NCBI GenBank assembly: GCA_021790385.1
Contig: JAJYDW010000022.1
Span: forward strand, 1-52,339
DNA: 52,339 bases
Source: Planctomycetota bacterium
GTDB taxonomy: Bacteria > Planctomycetota > Phycisphaerae > WQYP01
Reading direction: 5' to 3'
Position numbers and translations under genes: made by a program. This document shows, in pieces, positions 8,206 to 17,479 of this stretch. The notes beneath the pieces are model-generated. The model was not told the DNA's origin and did not search any database. It saw only the letters and a list, made by a program, of their open reading frames with translations. Numbering within the stretch: position 1 is the stretch's first letter; each line of letters starts with the position of its first letter.

Positions 8206-9264
8206 TTAGCGGCTGACGCGATCCAGTTTATCGCGCTGCCGTTGGCGTGCCGTCGCCCGACGTAAAGCCCGCTTTTCAAACCAGGTCAAACTGTGCAGCC
8301 CATGTTCATGAACCTTGGCTAAAATCGCGTCAATTTGCTGTTGATCGCGCACCTCACGATGTTCATCGATGGCGGTCCAGCGGAACCAGCGCCGGGCCAG
8401 TTTTCGCCGTTTGGGCGTGGGTAAATCGCGCAGGCCCGCACTTAGGGTCAAACCCGCCTCATAACCATCCGGCCCTTGAGATTGAAGTTCGCGGCGCTTG
8501 GTCCAGGCGGCAAAGAAAAGCAATGCCCAGAAAACCACAGCCAGAATAGATCCATCATAAACGGTAAAAAGCGTCATGGGCGCGGCAATCACCATGCCCA
8601 CAATGCAGGTGATGTTGATCGCCCGGTACATACCTGTCCAACGCCATAAAATAGCCTGCAGCAGCGGACCGCCGTCAAACCAGTAAAACGGCAGCAGGTT
8701 GATGAGCACCAGCGAAAGGCTCACCAGGTACGCCATCAGCAGCAGCGTAAACGCCGGTCCATGGGCAGGTTCCCAGAAGGGGTTGACGCTGAATAACAGC
8801 AGCGGGTTCCACGGTATTGGCGGTGCCCAATGCCATTTCAGCCATAGCGATTCTCCAGTGCCCACACAGATCAGCAAATTCACGGCAATGCCGCCGGCGT
8901 TAGCCACAAACGTGGGCCAGGGCCGGGGTGGACTTAGCGGTGGCACCAGCCCACCCGCCGGCCAGAGCAGAAAATCATCGTGCCGGCCGCCCACCCACTG
9001 CGCCATAACGCGGTGGCCGATTTCATGCAGCAGCACGGCTATCACCGTCAAACCGGCCAGGCTGATACTGGCCATCCAATTGCCGGTACGCAGGGCCGTG
9101 GCCATATCAAAAATAATCGCCAATATCAGCCAGAAGTGCAGACGCACCCGAATGCCAAACCACGTTCCCAGCGGCAGGGACCAGCTCAGAATGGACCATG
9201 GGCTGTCAAAAAGGCCCATACCGGACCCGCCCGCACGGTTATAATCACGATCGCGCCAACTCAT
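8206..9264 (-). CDS. site-2 protease family (M50) membrane metalloprotease
   Basis: A 352-residue integral membrane zinc protease. The HEIGH motif (His80, Glu81, His84 counting from the chosen start) provides zinc ligands and catalytic Glu. The second motif LLPFYWFDGG carries the Asp ligand. Several hydrophobic segments flank both motifs. The C-terminal ~100 residues are soluble and highly basic (for example KRRKLARRWFRW). The start chosen is the ATG at 9264 with GGAAG 8 nt upstream; an ATG at 9315 and one at about 9219 are alternatives. It is distinct from the rseP homolog at 14.2 kb because it has no PDZ domain, and probably performs another intramembrane or housekeeping cleavage. Its substrate is unknown. 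It converges with the hydrolase gene. Confidence 0.86.
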   Translation of the reverse strand: MSWRDRDYNRAGGSGMGLFDSPWSILSWSLPLGTWFGIRVRLHFWLILAIIFDMATALRTGNWMASISLAGLTVIAVLLHEIGHRVMAQWVGGRHDDFLLWPAGGLVPPLSPPRPWPTFVANAGGIAVNLLICVGTGESLWLKWHWAPPIPWNPLLLFSVNPFWEPAHGPAFTLLLMAYLVSLSLVLINLLPFYWFDGGPLLQAILWRWTGMYRAINITCIVGMVIAAPMTLFTVYDGSILAVVFWALLFFAAWTKRRELQSQGPDGYEAGLTLSAGLRDLPTPKRRKLARRWFRWTAIDEHREVRDQQQIDAILAKVHEHGLHSLTWFEKRALRRATARQRQRDKLDRVSR

Positions 9265-9368
9265 ACGTATACTTCCGACCTGGCACCCTGCCGTTACCCG
9301 GTCATCCCGCCGCACGCTGCGGAAAGTAGCCGGTTCATCTTCTCACCGTTTCCACGCCGTCGCAACTC

Positions 9369-9935
9369 CTAATGTTTGGCCTCCGTCAGCAGGTATTTTA
9401 GCACTACGGCAATCGTTTTGGCATCCACAATTTTATTTTCCCGGATCATGGCCAGTGTTTGATCGGGGGTAACAATTTCGACCTGAATGGTTTCGTTATC
9501 TTCCAGGGCCTGCGGGCCGGCGGATAATCCAGCACCAATAAATGCAAACATCTTTTCGGTAAGAATTCCGGGAGAGGTGTAAAACCAGCCGAAGGGAACA
9601 ATCTGGGCCGCCTGGTAGCCGGTTTCCTCCGTCAATTCGCGTGCCGCACAACGGGCTGGATCTTCACCTTTTTCCAGCGTGCCGGCCGGCAGTTCCCAAA
9701 GTTCTTCCTTAACGGTATGACGCAGATTACGAATAAGCACCAAATTGCCGTCGCGCAACACCGGCAGGATAATGACAGCCCCTGGATGGACCACAATTTC
9801 ACGTTGAATTTTCCGGCCGGAGGTGGTGGTAACCGTCCGTAATACCATATCCACCCGCGATCCGTGGTAGACCATCTGGTCTTCTGCGGATGCGGTTGCG
9901 GCGCTGCCACTGGTTAAAGTTGATTTTTTAGACAC
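9369..9935 (-). CDS. NUDIX hydrolase (ADP-ribose pyrophosphatase-like)
   Basis: A NUDIX-fold pyrophosphohydrolase of about 188 residues, resembling ADP-sugar pyrophosphatases. The Nudix box runs G-x5-E-x7-REL-x-EE-x-G: GTLEKGEDPARCAARELTEE followed by TGY. Upstream features include IVVHPGAVIILPVL and ELPAGTLEKG, also usual for the ADP-ribose subfamily. The start chosen is GTG at 9935 with AAGGA 7 nt upstream; TTG at 9956 is the longer alternative. It is divergent from uvrC, with about 70 bp between them. Confidence 0.9.
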   Translation of the reverse strand: MSKKSTLTSGSAATASAEDQMVYHGSRVDMVLRTVTTTSGRKIQREIVVHPGAVIILPVLRDGNLVLIRNLRHTVKEELWELPAGTLEKGEDPARCAARELTEETGYQAAQIVPFGWFYTSPGILTEKMFAFIGAGLSAGPQALEDNETIQVEIVTPDQTLAMIRENKIVDAKTIAVVLKYLLTEAKH

Positions 9936-9989
9936 CTGTTGTTCCTTGCCAAGCAAGCCGCCTGATTACCTCAACCATGCGACTTTACC

Positions 9990-9995
9990 TATAAT
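9990..9995 (+). promoter_or_regulatory. uvrC -10 element, suggesting a leaderless mRNA
   Basis: A perfect TATAAT lies 8 nt before the uvrC ATG at 10004, and there is no SD. Transcription would begin about at the start codon. No good -35 is visible 17 bp upstream. Confidence 0.5.
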
Positions 9996-10003
9996 AGCAT
10001 GAA

Positions 10004-11497
10004 ATGGCAGAAAGAATCGACAAGCCTGAAGTTTATCCGGATACACCCGCAATGTCGGCCGATACGAATATTGAAGAAGAAGATTTCATCCAGGAAATTC
10101 CCGCCGGAGAAATAGCCCTGCCACTGCCGGCGGAAGCTGCGGACCAGCGTCTGCCGCGGCTTCATGCCAAGGCCCGCAGTCTGCCGGCTGAGCCCGGCGT
10201 GTACCTGATGAAGGATACCCGCGGCGTAGTCATTTACGTGGGTAAATCACGCTCATTGCGCGATCGGGTGGCCAGTTATTTCCTGGCTTCCACGGATCTG
10301 GGGCCGGCCAAACAGCGCTTGCTGGATTATGTAGTGGATTTTGACACGTTGAACTGCGATTCCGAAGTCGAAGCGCTGCTGGTGGAAAACCGTTTGATTA
10401 AAGATGTCAAACCGCGCTTTAATGCCCGCCTTTCTGATGGGAAAAGCTACCCATTTCTGGAAATCACCACCCGCGACGATTATCCAGGTGTTTATGTTAC
10501 GCGCGAGCCGCAAAATTCCGGATCCAAGCTGGTGGGGCCTTTCATGAGCGCCGCAGCCTTGAAAGACGCGGTGATTCACCTGCAGCGGGCCTTTAAGTTT
10601 CGCACCTGCCATCTGGAAATCCGGGAAGAGGATGAACACAAACGTTTTTTCCGCCCATGCCTGCTCTACGCCATCAGACAGTGTTCGGCACCATGTGCCG
10701 ACAAGATCAGCCGCACTGCGTATCGTGAAGACCTTGAGCGCTTCCGGCGTTTCCTGGAAACCAGCCCCGCCGCGATGTTCAAGGAAATGACAGCAGATAT
10801 GGAAGCGGCGGCAGCTAAACTGGAATTTGAAAAGGCCGCGGGCCTGCGTGATCAAATCCGGGCTTTGAGCGCGCTTTCTAATCGGGGTAAATATGGGCGT
10901 CTGCTGCAGCCTGAATTGTTCTTCCGCAATCTGCAGGACGGGCTGCGCCAGTTGCAGGACATTTTGGAACTGCCCGAACCGGTACGCTCCATTGAAGCCA
11001 TCGATATCGCCCATTTCCAGGGTGAAGCCACGGTTGGTTCTCTGGTTTGTTTTATTGATGGACGGCCATTTAAGGATGGCTACCGGCGTTTTCGCATCAA
11101 AACTGTTGCCGGCATCGATGATTATCGCTGTATTGCGGAGGTGGTAAGTCGTCGTTATCGCAATGCCGGCCAAAGCGGCGAGCTATATCCCGATGTGATA
11201 TTAATTGACGGCGGGTTGGGGCAGTTACACGCCGCCCAGGAGGCTTTTGCCGCCATGGATGTTAAACCGCCCATGGTGATAAGCCTGGCCAAACGCGAAG
11301 AAGAAGTTTTTGTGCAGGCCCGAAGTGCTCCACTGCGGTTATCACGCACCAACCAGGCTCTTAAAATGTTGCAGTACGTTCGCGATGAAGCCCACCGCTT
11401 TGCCCAGAATTACCATCACGTGCTTATCGCACGCCGTCAGTTTAACGAAGATGCGTTGCGGGTGCGCAAAGCCGCACGAAAATCACGCCGGCGCTAA
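10004..11497 (+). CDS. uvrC: excinuclease ABC subunit C, without helix-hairpin-helix domain
   Basis: UvrC makes the two incisions around a lesion in nucleotide excision repair. The 497-residue product has an unconserved acidic N-terminal extension of about 50 residues, then the GIY-YIG nuclease (GVYLMKD...VIYVGKS, about 63-140), a UVR motif (KLEFEKAAGLRDQIRAL) that contacts UvrB, and the C-terminal RNase H-like nuclease (IEAIDIAHFQGE, VILIDGGLGQL, VRDEAHRFAQNYH carrying catalytic Asp/His). It stops about 30 residues later with a basic tail, so the usual (HhH)2 DNA-binding domain is absent; ordinary UvrC proteins have about 600 residues. There is no sign of a frameshift: the stop codon overlaps the convergent proA stop, leaving no room for the missing domain. 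Confidence 0.94.
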   Translation: MAERIDKPEVYPDTPAMSADTNIEEEDFIQEIPAGEIALPLPAEAADQRLPRLHAKARSLPAEPGVYLMKDTRGVVIYVGKSRSLRDRVASYFLASTDLGPAKQRLLDYVVDFDTLNCDSEVEALLVENRLIKDVKPRFNARLSDGKSYPFLEITTRDDYPGVYVTREPQNSGSKLVGPFMSAAALKDAVIHLQRAFKFRTCHLEIREEDEHKRFFRPCLLYAIRQCSAPCADKISRTAYREDLERFRRFLETSPAAMFKEMTADMEAAAAKLEFEKAAGLRDQIRALSALSNRGKYGRLLQPELFFRNLQDGLRQLQDILELPEPVRSIEAIDIAHFQGEATVGSLVCFIDGRPFKDGYRRFRIKTVAGIDDYRCIAEVVSRRYRNAGQSGELYPDVILIDGGLGQLHAAQEAFAAMDVKPPMVISLAKREEEVFVQARSAPLRLSRTNQALKMLQYVRDEAHRFAQNYHHVLIARRQFNEDALRVRKAARKSRRR

Positions 11498-12795
11498 ACC
11501 CGGATATGACCATTTCCCGTTACGATAAATTTATACGTGCATAGATCTGCTGCACCCATGGGGCCGCGGGCATGGAGCTTGTCCGTGCTGATGCCGATTT
11601 CCGCGCCTAAACCGTATTCATATCCGTCGGCCCAGCGGGTGGAAACGTTCACCATCACGCTGGCGGAATCCACCTGCTGCACAAACTTCTGGGCTGCTGC
11701 CAGATTGCTGGTGATAATCGCGTCGGTGTGTTGTGACCCGTACTGCGTAATGTGGCTGATGGCTTCATCCATGGAATTCACCTGTTTTATGGCTACGATA
11801 AGGTCCAGAAATTCCTGCCCCCAGTCGCTTTCCACTGCTGGTTTGGCATCTTGCAATAACCCCAGACTTCGCGCATCCGCCCGCATCTGCACCCCGGCTT
11901 GCCGGTAGAGCGTGGCCAGCCGCGGCAGTATGCGAGGGGCAATTTCTTGATGCACCAAAATGCATTCTGTCGTGTTGCACACTGCACAGCCATCCACCTT
12001 GGCGCTGTACGCGACCTTTACGGCCATTTCCGGATCGGCGTCTTTATCAATATAGATATGGCATACGCCCTTGTAGTGCTTGATGACCGGAACGGTAGCT
12101 TGTTCCACTACGGCCCGAATTAAAGATTCTCCACCGCGCGGTATCACCAGATCCACCGCTCCCTGGGCAGTTACCAAAGCCTTGACCGCAGCCCGGTCCG
12201 TGGTGTTGAGCACTTGCACCGCAGCCGCGTCCATACCCGATGAGCCAAGGGCTTCCTGAATAACCTTGGCAATTGCCAGATTGGTGCCCAGAGATTCCTT
12301 GCCGCCACGCAGAATGCACGCATTGGCGCTTTTAAGGCAAAGGGCTGCGGCATCGCTGGTAACATTGGGGCGGCTTTCATAAATGATGGCAATGACGCCA
12401 AGGGGTACCCGGCGTTTTTCAACCCGCAGCCCATTCGGGCGGTCGCTGGCTTCAATAGTCTGGCCGACGGGGTCCACTTGCTGGGCAATCTGCCGGATGC
12501 TGTGGGCCATAGTCTGAATTTTTTGTGGCGTAAGAGTCAGGCGGCTTACCATAGCCGCCGCCAGATGGTCGCGCCTGGCCTGCTCCACATCCGTGGCGTT
12601 GGCCGCAAGAATGGCCTCCGCATGGTTCAGTAGCCCATCCGCAATAGACACCAGTGCGTTATTGCGTACCGCTCCGGAGAGCGTGGCTAACTGCCGTGAC
12701 GCCCTGCGGGCCTGCTGAACCACCTGCTGAATTTTCAGGGTTATATCGCCCGTATCATCCGGGGAGGCGATGTTGGTTTGACTGGCATTGGCCAT
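11494..12795 (-). CDS. proA: glutamate-5-semialdehyde dehydrogenase (gamma-glutamyl phosphate reductase)
   Basis: Second enzyme of proline biosynthesis: NADPH reduces gamma-glutamyl phosphate to glutamate semialdehyde. The 433-residue product matches family length. Diagnostic stretches are RRVPLGVIAIIYESRPNVTS, CILRGGKES, DLVIPRGGESLI and the catalytic cysteine region VDGCAVCNTTECILVHQ. GGAG stands upstream of the ATG at 12795. Its TAG (11496-11494) overlaps the uvrC TAA, a convergent stop overlap. proB is not adjacent. Confidence 0.96.
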   Translation of the reverse strand: MANASQTNIASPDDTGDITLKIQQVVQQARRASRQLATLSGAVRNNALVSIADGLLNHAEAILAANATDVEQARRDHLAAAMVSRLTLTPQKIQTMAHSIRQIAQQVDPVGQTIEASDRPNGLRVEKRRVPLGVIAIIYESRPNVTSDAAALCLKSANACILRGGKESLGTNLAIAKVIQEALGSSGMDAAAVQVLNTTDRAAVKALVTAQGAVDLVIPRGGESLIRAVVEQATVPVIKHYKGVCHIYIDKDADPEMAVKVAYSAKVDGCAVCNTTECILVHQEIAPRILPRLATLYRQAGVQMRADARSLGLLQDAKPAVESDWGQEFLDLIVAIKQVNSMDEAISHITQYGSQHTDAIITSNLAAAQKFVQQVDSASVMVNVSTRWADGYEYGLGAEIGISTDKLHARGPMGAADLCTYKFIVTGNGHIRV

Positions 12796-12913
12796 GGGCT
12801 AGCTCCACAGGTTGGCACTTTTCCACAGCCGTGCATTGTACGCGAACATCCGAAAATTTATAACCCTCTCTGTAAATTTGTGGATCAGCCCTTGCGGCGT
12901 GAACCATCAGGCC

Positions 12914-12942
12914 TTGTATCCGATGGCTTGGGCTTTTATGAT
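12914..12942 (+). promoter_or_regulatory. putative promoter of the dxr-rseP pair
   Basis: TTGTAT (12914-12919), a 17-bp spacer and TATGAT (12937-12942). Transcription would begin about 12949, just before an in-frame ATG at 12954 and 74 nt before the ATG preferred for dxr. Confidence 0.4.
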
Positions 12943-13022
12943 TGTAGGGCTGGATGGAACTGTACCGGCCCTATATATCTGGGCTGCCGGCAGTCATGCG
13001 GAAAGAAACGAGTTACTCATTG

Positions 13023-14225
13023 ATGATTAAGGCGTCAGGTTTCCAAAAAACAACTGGCGATGTCTCCGGACAGCGGCGCCTGGCGGTGCTTGGAAGCACA
13101 GGTTCCATCGGCGTTAATACTCTGGCGGTGGCCAGGCATTTAGGGTCATCCTTTGCCGTTGCCGGTCTGGCGGCATCCAGAAATTGGAAGAAGCTGGCGG
13201 AGCAGGCGCGTGAGGTAAAACCGGCCGTGATAGTGTTAAGTTCACCGGAAACGGAGCGTGATTCTCAGGCCCTGAAGGCGGCGGTGGAGGAATTTGGAAT
13301 AATCGTGGATACCGGTCCGCAGGCCATGGATCGCCTGGTGGATAGGCCAGATGTGGATATGGTTTGTGCTGCGGTGGTGGGAGCGGCGGGTCTTTCGCCG
13401 GTGCTCAAGGCGGCTCTGGCTGGCAAATCCATCGCTCTGGCCAATAAAGAGGCTCTCGTGGTTGCCGGTGGCTTGGTCATGCCTGCTGCCAGGCGTAGCG
13501 GAGCGAGGGTGTTGCCGGTCGATTCTGAGCATTCCGCCATTTTTCAGGCCCTGCGCAGTGGCCAGTCGCATGAAATTCAGCGTATTATTCTTACGGCCAG
13601 CGGAGGCCCGTTTCGCACGTGGACGCCGGAACAAAGCTCTGCGGCCACGGTTGAGCAGGCGCTGAATCATCCGAACTGGCGTATGGGGCCGAAAATAACC
13701 ATTGATTCCGCGACTATGATGAACAAGGCGTTGGAAATTATAGAAGCGCACTGGTTGTTTGATCTGCCGGCGGATCGCATAGAGGTACTCATTCATCCGG
13801 AGTCTATTATTCATAGCATGATTGAATTTGTAGATGGCAGCATTATTGCGCAACTGGGCACGCCGGATATGCGGACCGCGATTCAATATGCGTTGACGCA
13901 TCCGGACAGGTATCCGGGCTGCAGCAACCGGCTGGATTGGTCTAAAATAAGCCAAATGCACTTTGAACAGCCGCGAGGACGATTTCCCGCATTGGAACTG
14001 GGTTTTGAAGTAGTGCGGCGGGGCGGGACGTGCGGTGCGGTGGTGAACGCCGCTAATGAAGTAGCCAATGCCCTCTTTCGAGAAGGAAAAATTCCTTTCG
14101 GGCATATTGTGCCGCGTTCACAGCATGTGCTGCAAAAACACTTGAAGAACGGTTTTAACCCTGCGCCCAAGCTGGAAGAGCTTCTGGCGGCGGACCGCTG
14201 GGCGCGTCAGGAGGCCTTGGCATGA
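13023..14225 (+). CDS. dxr: 1-deoxy-D-xylulose-5-phosphate reductoisomerase
   Basis: Second step of the MEP (non-mevalonate) isoprenoid pathway: NADPH-dependent rearrangement and reduction of DXP to MEP. The NADPH motif LGSTGSIGVNTL is near the N-terminus. ALANKEALVVAG, VDSEHSAIFQAL (metal and substrate), TASGGPFR, HPNWRMGPKITIDSATMMNK and HPESIIHSMIEF are all classic Dxr signatures. The start is ambiguous: ATG at 13023 fits homologs, while in-frame ATGs at 12996 and 12954 would add up to 23 residues, and none has a strong SD. The stop TGA overlaps the rseP ATG (ATGA), indicating translational coupling, an order common in bacteria. Confidence 0.95.
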   Translation: MIKASGFQKTTGDVSGQRRLAVLGSTGSIGVNTLAVARHLGSSFAVAGLAASRNWKKLAEQAREVKPAVIVLSSPETERDSQALKAAVEEFGIIVDTGPQAMDRLVDRPDVDMVCAAVVGAAGLSPVLKAALAGKSIALANKEALVVAGGLVMPAARRSGARVLPVDSEHSAIFQALRSGQSHEIQRIILTASGGPFRTWTPEQSSAATVEQALNHPNWRMGPKITIDSATMMNKALEIIEAHWLFDLPADRIEVLIHPESIIHSMIEFVDGSIIAQLGTPDMRTAIQYALTHPDRYPGCSNRLDWSKISQMHFEQPRGRFPALELGFEVVRRGGTCGAVVNAANEVANALFREGKIPFGHIVPRSQHVLQKHLKNGFNPAPKLEELLAADRWARQEALA

Positions 14226-16384
14226 ATCCCATCTATTCCACCCGACTTCCGCGGCACGAAAAGCCAGTGACGCCATGGCGTTCTGCAATGGTTCGCGGGG
14301 TGATATGTGCCCTGGTAGTGTTTCCCATTCTCGGTTTTACTCTGCTGGGGTCCATCACCGGCACGGAAAAAGTGGTGCTGTTTATCATTGGCTTTGGCTC
14401 GGTGATTTTTGTACATGAACTGGGGCACTTCATCACCGCAAAATTTTTCAAGGTACGGTGCGACGTTTTTTCCATGGGCATTGGTCCAAGACTGTGCGGC
14501 TGGCGGCGCGGTGTGGGCTTTACCTTTGGCAGCGTGGACATCGGGCCTCCGGCCGCAGTGGCCCCGGTCCCGGTCGCGGATGGCGTGGCTCCGGCGGCCG
14601 ATCCATCGCCGGTCCCGGCGGCTCCCCGGCTAAGTGCCATCAGCCCGATTGGGGAAACCGATTACCGGATTTCCTGGCTGCCTTTTGGTGGGTACGTGCG
14701 CATGCTGGGCCAGGATGATATGGACCCCGCCAAAGTCAGCGAAGACCCCGCATCTTTCGGTAAAAAGCCCATCTGGCAGCGTATGATTATCATTTCCGCC
14801 GGCGTTATCATGAACCTGATTTTTGCGGTGCTTATTTTCGCCTTTATTTTCCGCATTGGGGTGAATTTTCCGCCCGCGGTCGTGGGTGAATTGGCGTGGA
14901 ACAGTCCTGCCGCCAAAGCTGGATTGACAATCGGTGACCGGGTGGTATCCATCAATCACCGGAGGCCCCAGGGATTTCTGGAATTCACACAGCTTGCCAT
15001 GGCTGCGGCGCTGGATCCTGGTGATGCCAAGATTAGCTTGCAGTATGTTAAACCGCACAGCAAAACCATTCACAATGTAAGCGTTACACCGGTGGCTGAT
15101 CCCAATAACGGCATGTTGAGTTTTGGCATCGGGCAGATGCTTTCTTTGCGTTTTGGCAAGCTGACGGCCGGTGAACTTAAAGCATTTGTTACCGCATTGC
15201 CGCAATATAAAGGGATTCAATCGCGGGATTTAATCATCGCCATTGATGGCATTGCTGTTCATGGATTTGCCCATTTTTACCAGATTTTACAGCAGTCCAA
15301 AGGTGCCCCGGTAACGCTGACTCTCAAAAATTATCATACTGAAAAAATTCATCACCTGACTATACAACCCACCTTGACAACCATCGATTGGGTCAACAAA
15401 TTTCCCATGATCCTTGGGATGCAGCCACGGTGCCGTGTGGCTATGGTGGAACCTGGAACAGCGGCGGCGAAGGTGGGTATCCGGCGTGGCGATATTATTA
15501 CACGTATTAATGCCAGCGCTCATCCAACAATCCGGAACCTCCAACGAGCGATTAAAGAAAATCCCAACCGCCAGGTTTTACTGCAGGTGCGCCGCGGCTC
15601 TAAAATTCTCACCTTTCACCCCAGGGTCAGCGCGAAGGGCTTGCTGGGTGTGGCTCTGGATTACGACTTTGGTCATCCCGTGATCGCAGCGGTAGATCGC
15701 CGTGCCGCCGCCGCTGGAATTTTGCCCGGCCGCACCATTACTTCGATTGTGGTGCCGGGCGGTCCGAATATGGCCAGTGGAGGAATTTTTCCGATTAAAA
15801 ACTGGTTTGATATTGTTACCCTGGCCCGGCGTTTTGCCGGGCAAACGATTGATATTTCATTTGCCGGGAAGCATCGGCCGGTACAATTAACCGTATTCAG
15901 CCACGATACTCGTGAGCTTAGCAAGCTCAAATATGCTATCAACCTGCCGCTGTCTCCGTTAATGCAACTGCAGAAAAGCCATTCCATTCTGGGAGCTGCC
16001 CAAATGGGTTTTGGACACACCGAAGCGTGGATTGTCCGGACGTACCAGACGCTGTTCGGCCTGGTGGGGCGGACGGTACCTGTGAACCAGCTACACAGCG
16101 TGCTGGGGATTGTCAAGATTGGTTATACGCTGGAGTCTCGCGGATTTACTTATCTGCTATTTTTTCTGGGGTTGATTTCGGTGAATCTGGCGGTGATCAA
16201 TTTTCTGCCGTTGCCCATTGTGGATGGTGGATTATTTTTAATGTTAATCGTCGAAAAAATTCGCGGCAAACCCTTGCCCGTGCAGGTGCAAACTGCCATA
16301 CAAACCATTGGAATTGTGCTGCTGGTAGCGGCGTTTCTCTTTATCACCATCCACAATGATCTGCCTATGTTTTTTGGCCATTAG
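14222..16384 (+). CDS. rseP: RIP metalloprotease RseP-like site-2 protease, enlarged
   Basis: An intramembrane zinc protease that typically cleaves anti-sigma factors and remnant signal peptides. HELGH is at residues 65-69 within the first membrane segments, and the C-terminal motif LPIVDGGLF supplies the third ligand. At 720 residues it is much longer than the roughly 450-residue E. coli RseP. A Pro/Ala-rich insertion (about residues 108-138) separates the GIGPRL and WLPFGGYVRMLG segments. Four PDZ-like units can be made out between the catalytic halves, beginning near VVGELAWNSPAAKAG, LPQYKGIQSRD, VAMVEPGTAAAKVG and VIAAVDRRAAAAG. It overlaps dxr by 4 nt. A functional connection to the ECF sigma system at 17.7-19.6 kb is conceivable but not shown. 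Confidence 0.92.
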   Translation: MNPIYSTRLPRHEKPVTPWRSAMVRGVICALVVFPILGFTLLGSITGTEKVVLFIIGFGSVIFVHELGHFITAKFFKVRCDVFSMGIGPRLCGWRRGVGFTFGSVDIGPPAAVAPVPVADGVAPAADPSPVPAAPRLSAISPIGETDYRISWLPFGGYVRMLGQDDMDPAKVSEDPASFGKKPIWQRMIIISAGVIMNLIFAVLIFAFIFRIGVNFPPAVVGELAWNSPAAKAGLTIGDRVVSINHRRPQGFLEFTQLAMAAALDPGDAKISLQYVKPHSKTIHNVSVTPVADPNNGMLSFGIGQMLSLRFGKLTAGELKAFVTALPQYKGIQSRDLIIAIDGIAVHGFAHFYQILQQSKGAPVTLTLKNYHTEKIHHLTIQPTLTTIDWVNKFPMILGMQPRCRVAMVEPGTAAAKVGIRRGDIITRINASAHPTIRNLQRAIKENPNRQVLLQVRRGSKILTFHPRVSAKGLLGVALDYDFGHPVIAAVDRRAAAAGILPGRTITSIVVPGGPNMASGGIFPIKNWFDIVTLARRFAGQTIDISFAGKHRPVQLTVFSHDTRELSKLKYAINLPLSPLMQLQKSHSILGAAQMGFGHTEAWIVRTYQTLFGLVGRTVPVNQLHSVLGIVKIGYTLESRGFTYLLFFLGLISVNLAVINFLPLPIVDGGLFLMLIVEKIRGKPLPVQVQTAIQTIGIVLLVAAFLFITIHNDLPMFFGH

Positions 16385-16756
16385 GGGCGGTCAAGAAATA
16401 ACCTGTACCATCCGGCTGGTCCTTGGCGGACTGTGGCCAGCGATCAGCTTTCAGCGGGTGGCTATCGGACAAGGTTGCGGCCGGCATACCCAATGATCAC
16501 GGCTTGCAAGAATGGCACTTCATAGCCACTGGAATGCCGTGCGCTGTATGAATACACTTTATTTACTGACAGCCCCTTAGCATTATTTTTCTTCACCTGT
16601 TGGTTTTTATATGCCGATGATCCAATAATAAGTTGAGCGGGGTGGCCCGGATGCGGGGTGCCGTCTACCGTCGCTCACCTGCCGGCCTCTGGTTGGTATG
16701 GTATGAACTTTGCGCTCCTTTAGCGAAGGGCCGCGTTGGGGCCGTCGTGGAGTTTT
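16385..16756. other. 372-bp intergenic region
   Basis: No convincing ORF, RNA gene, terminator or repeat was seen between rseP and the ureF-like gene. A weak promoter-like pair (TTGGTT, then AATAAT after 18 bp, near 16601-16630) may serve the downstream gene. Confidence 0.3.
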
Positions 16757-17392
16757 ATGAACGTACTCGGACTGGTTCAACTGGTGGACACAACTGGGCT
16801 GGGTGTCGGCTATCAGGAATGCCTGAGCATTGAAACGCTGGCCCGGCGGGGCCTTTTGCGAACCGGGCATCAAGTGCTCAATCTAGTAGAGTCTTCACTG
16901 CGAGCCATCATTGGACCTACGCAAGGTATTGCCGCAGGTATCGCCTTTCGGGCCGCCCGCCTTGGAGACCCGGCGTTAGTGCCCGCGGTGAGCCAGGTGC
17001 TTTCCAGCGATCAGTTTCCGGAATCTTTGCGTTTGGCATCGCTGCAAATGGGTACACGTCTGTGGGAAATCTCCCGGCGCTGGAACTGGACCCAGCCGAT
17101 ACACGATCAGTTTGATCCGGTGATTCCGCAAACGGGTGTGCATGGTGGTGTAGCCTTTGGTGCTTTGGTGAGCGAAACAACAGCTCATGAGGTACGGGCG
17201 GTAGCGGCTTGTCTATTGCAGGCGGCCCGGGGAATCATTCAGGCCGCAGTGCGGGCAATTCCCCTGGATGACTCCATGAATCATCGGCTGTTGGCCCAGG
17301 CCCAACCCATCATCAGTCGCCTGGCCGCGGACTTTGCTCAACACACCATGCCGGATATTCGGTGCAGCAAGTTCAATTTCCCCATGGCTTAG
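16757..17392 (+). CDS. UreF-like urease accessory protein homolog (orphan)
   Basis: An all-helical protein of 211 residues resembling urease accessory protein UreF, which helps deliver nickel as part of the UreFGH complex. Similarities are the N-terminal position of a short glycine-rich segment followed by ECLSIETLARRGLL, the mid-protein SLQMGTRLWEI helix, the HGGVAFGALVSETTAHEVR segment (compare H-x-P/V-V-A-x-G in UreF), and AAVRAIPLDDSMNHRLLAQA. The C-terminal segment that in UreF reads like DxxxxRHE is changed to MPDIRCSKFNF. No ureABC, ureD, ureE or ureG gene is present. ATG at 16757 has GGAG 4 nt upstream. The assignment rests on pattern recognition and should be treated as probable, not certain. 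Confidence 0.6.
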   Translation: MNVLGLVQLVDTTGLGVGYQECLSIETLARRGLLRTGHQVLNLVESSLRAIIGPTQGIAAGIAFRAARLGDPALVPAVSQVLSSDQFPESLRLASLQMGTRLWEISRRWNWTQPIHDQFDPVIPQTGVHGGVAFGALVSETTAHEVRAVAACLLQAARGIIQAAVRAIPLDDSMNHRLLAQAQPIISRLAADFAQHTMPDIRCSKFNFPMA

Positions 17393-17479
17393 GCCGGTCG
17401 CAGGCCAATCGGCATCGGCGGCGATGAGCCATGCTGTTGCGATAGTCGTTGAGCGTACGGTATGATAAGGCCTTAAGCC

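Noticed and set aside
10253..11173. 306-codon frame on the minus strand
   Set aside because: Antisense to uvrC; no recognisable protein.
13242..14105. 287-codon frame on the minus strand
   Set aside because: Antisense to dxr; no recognisable protein.
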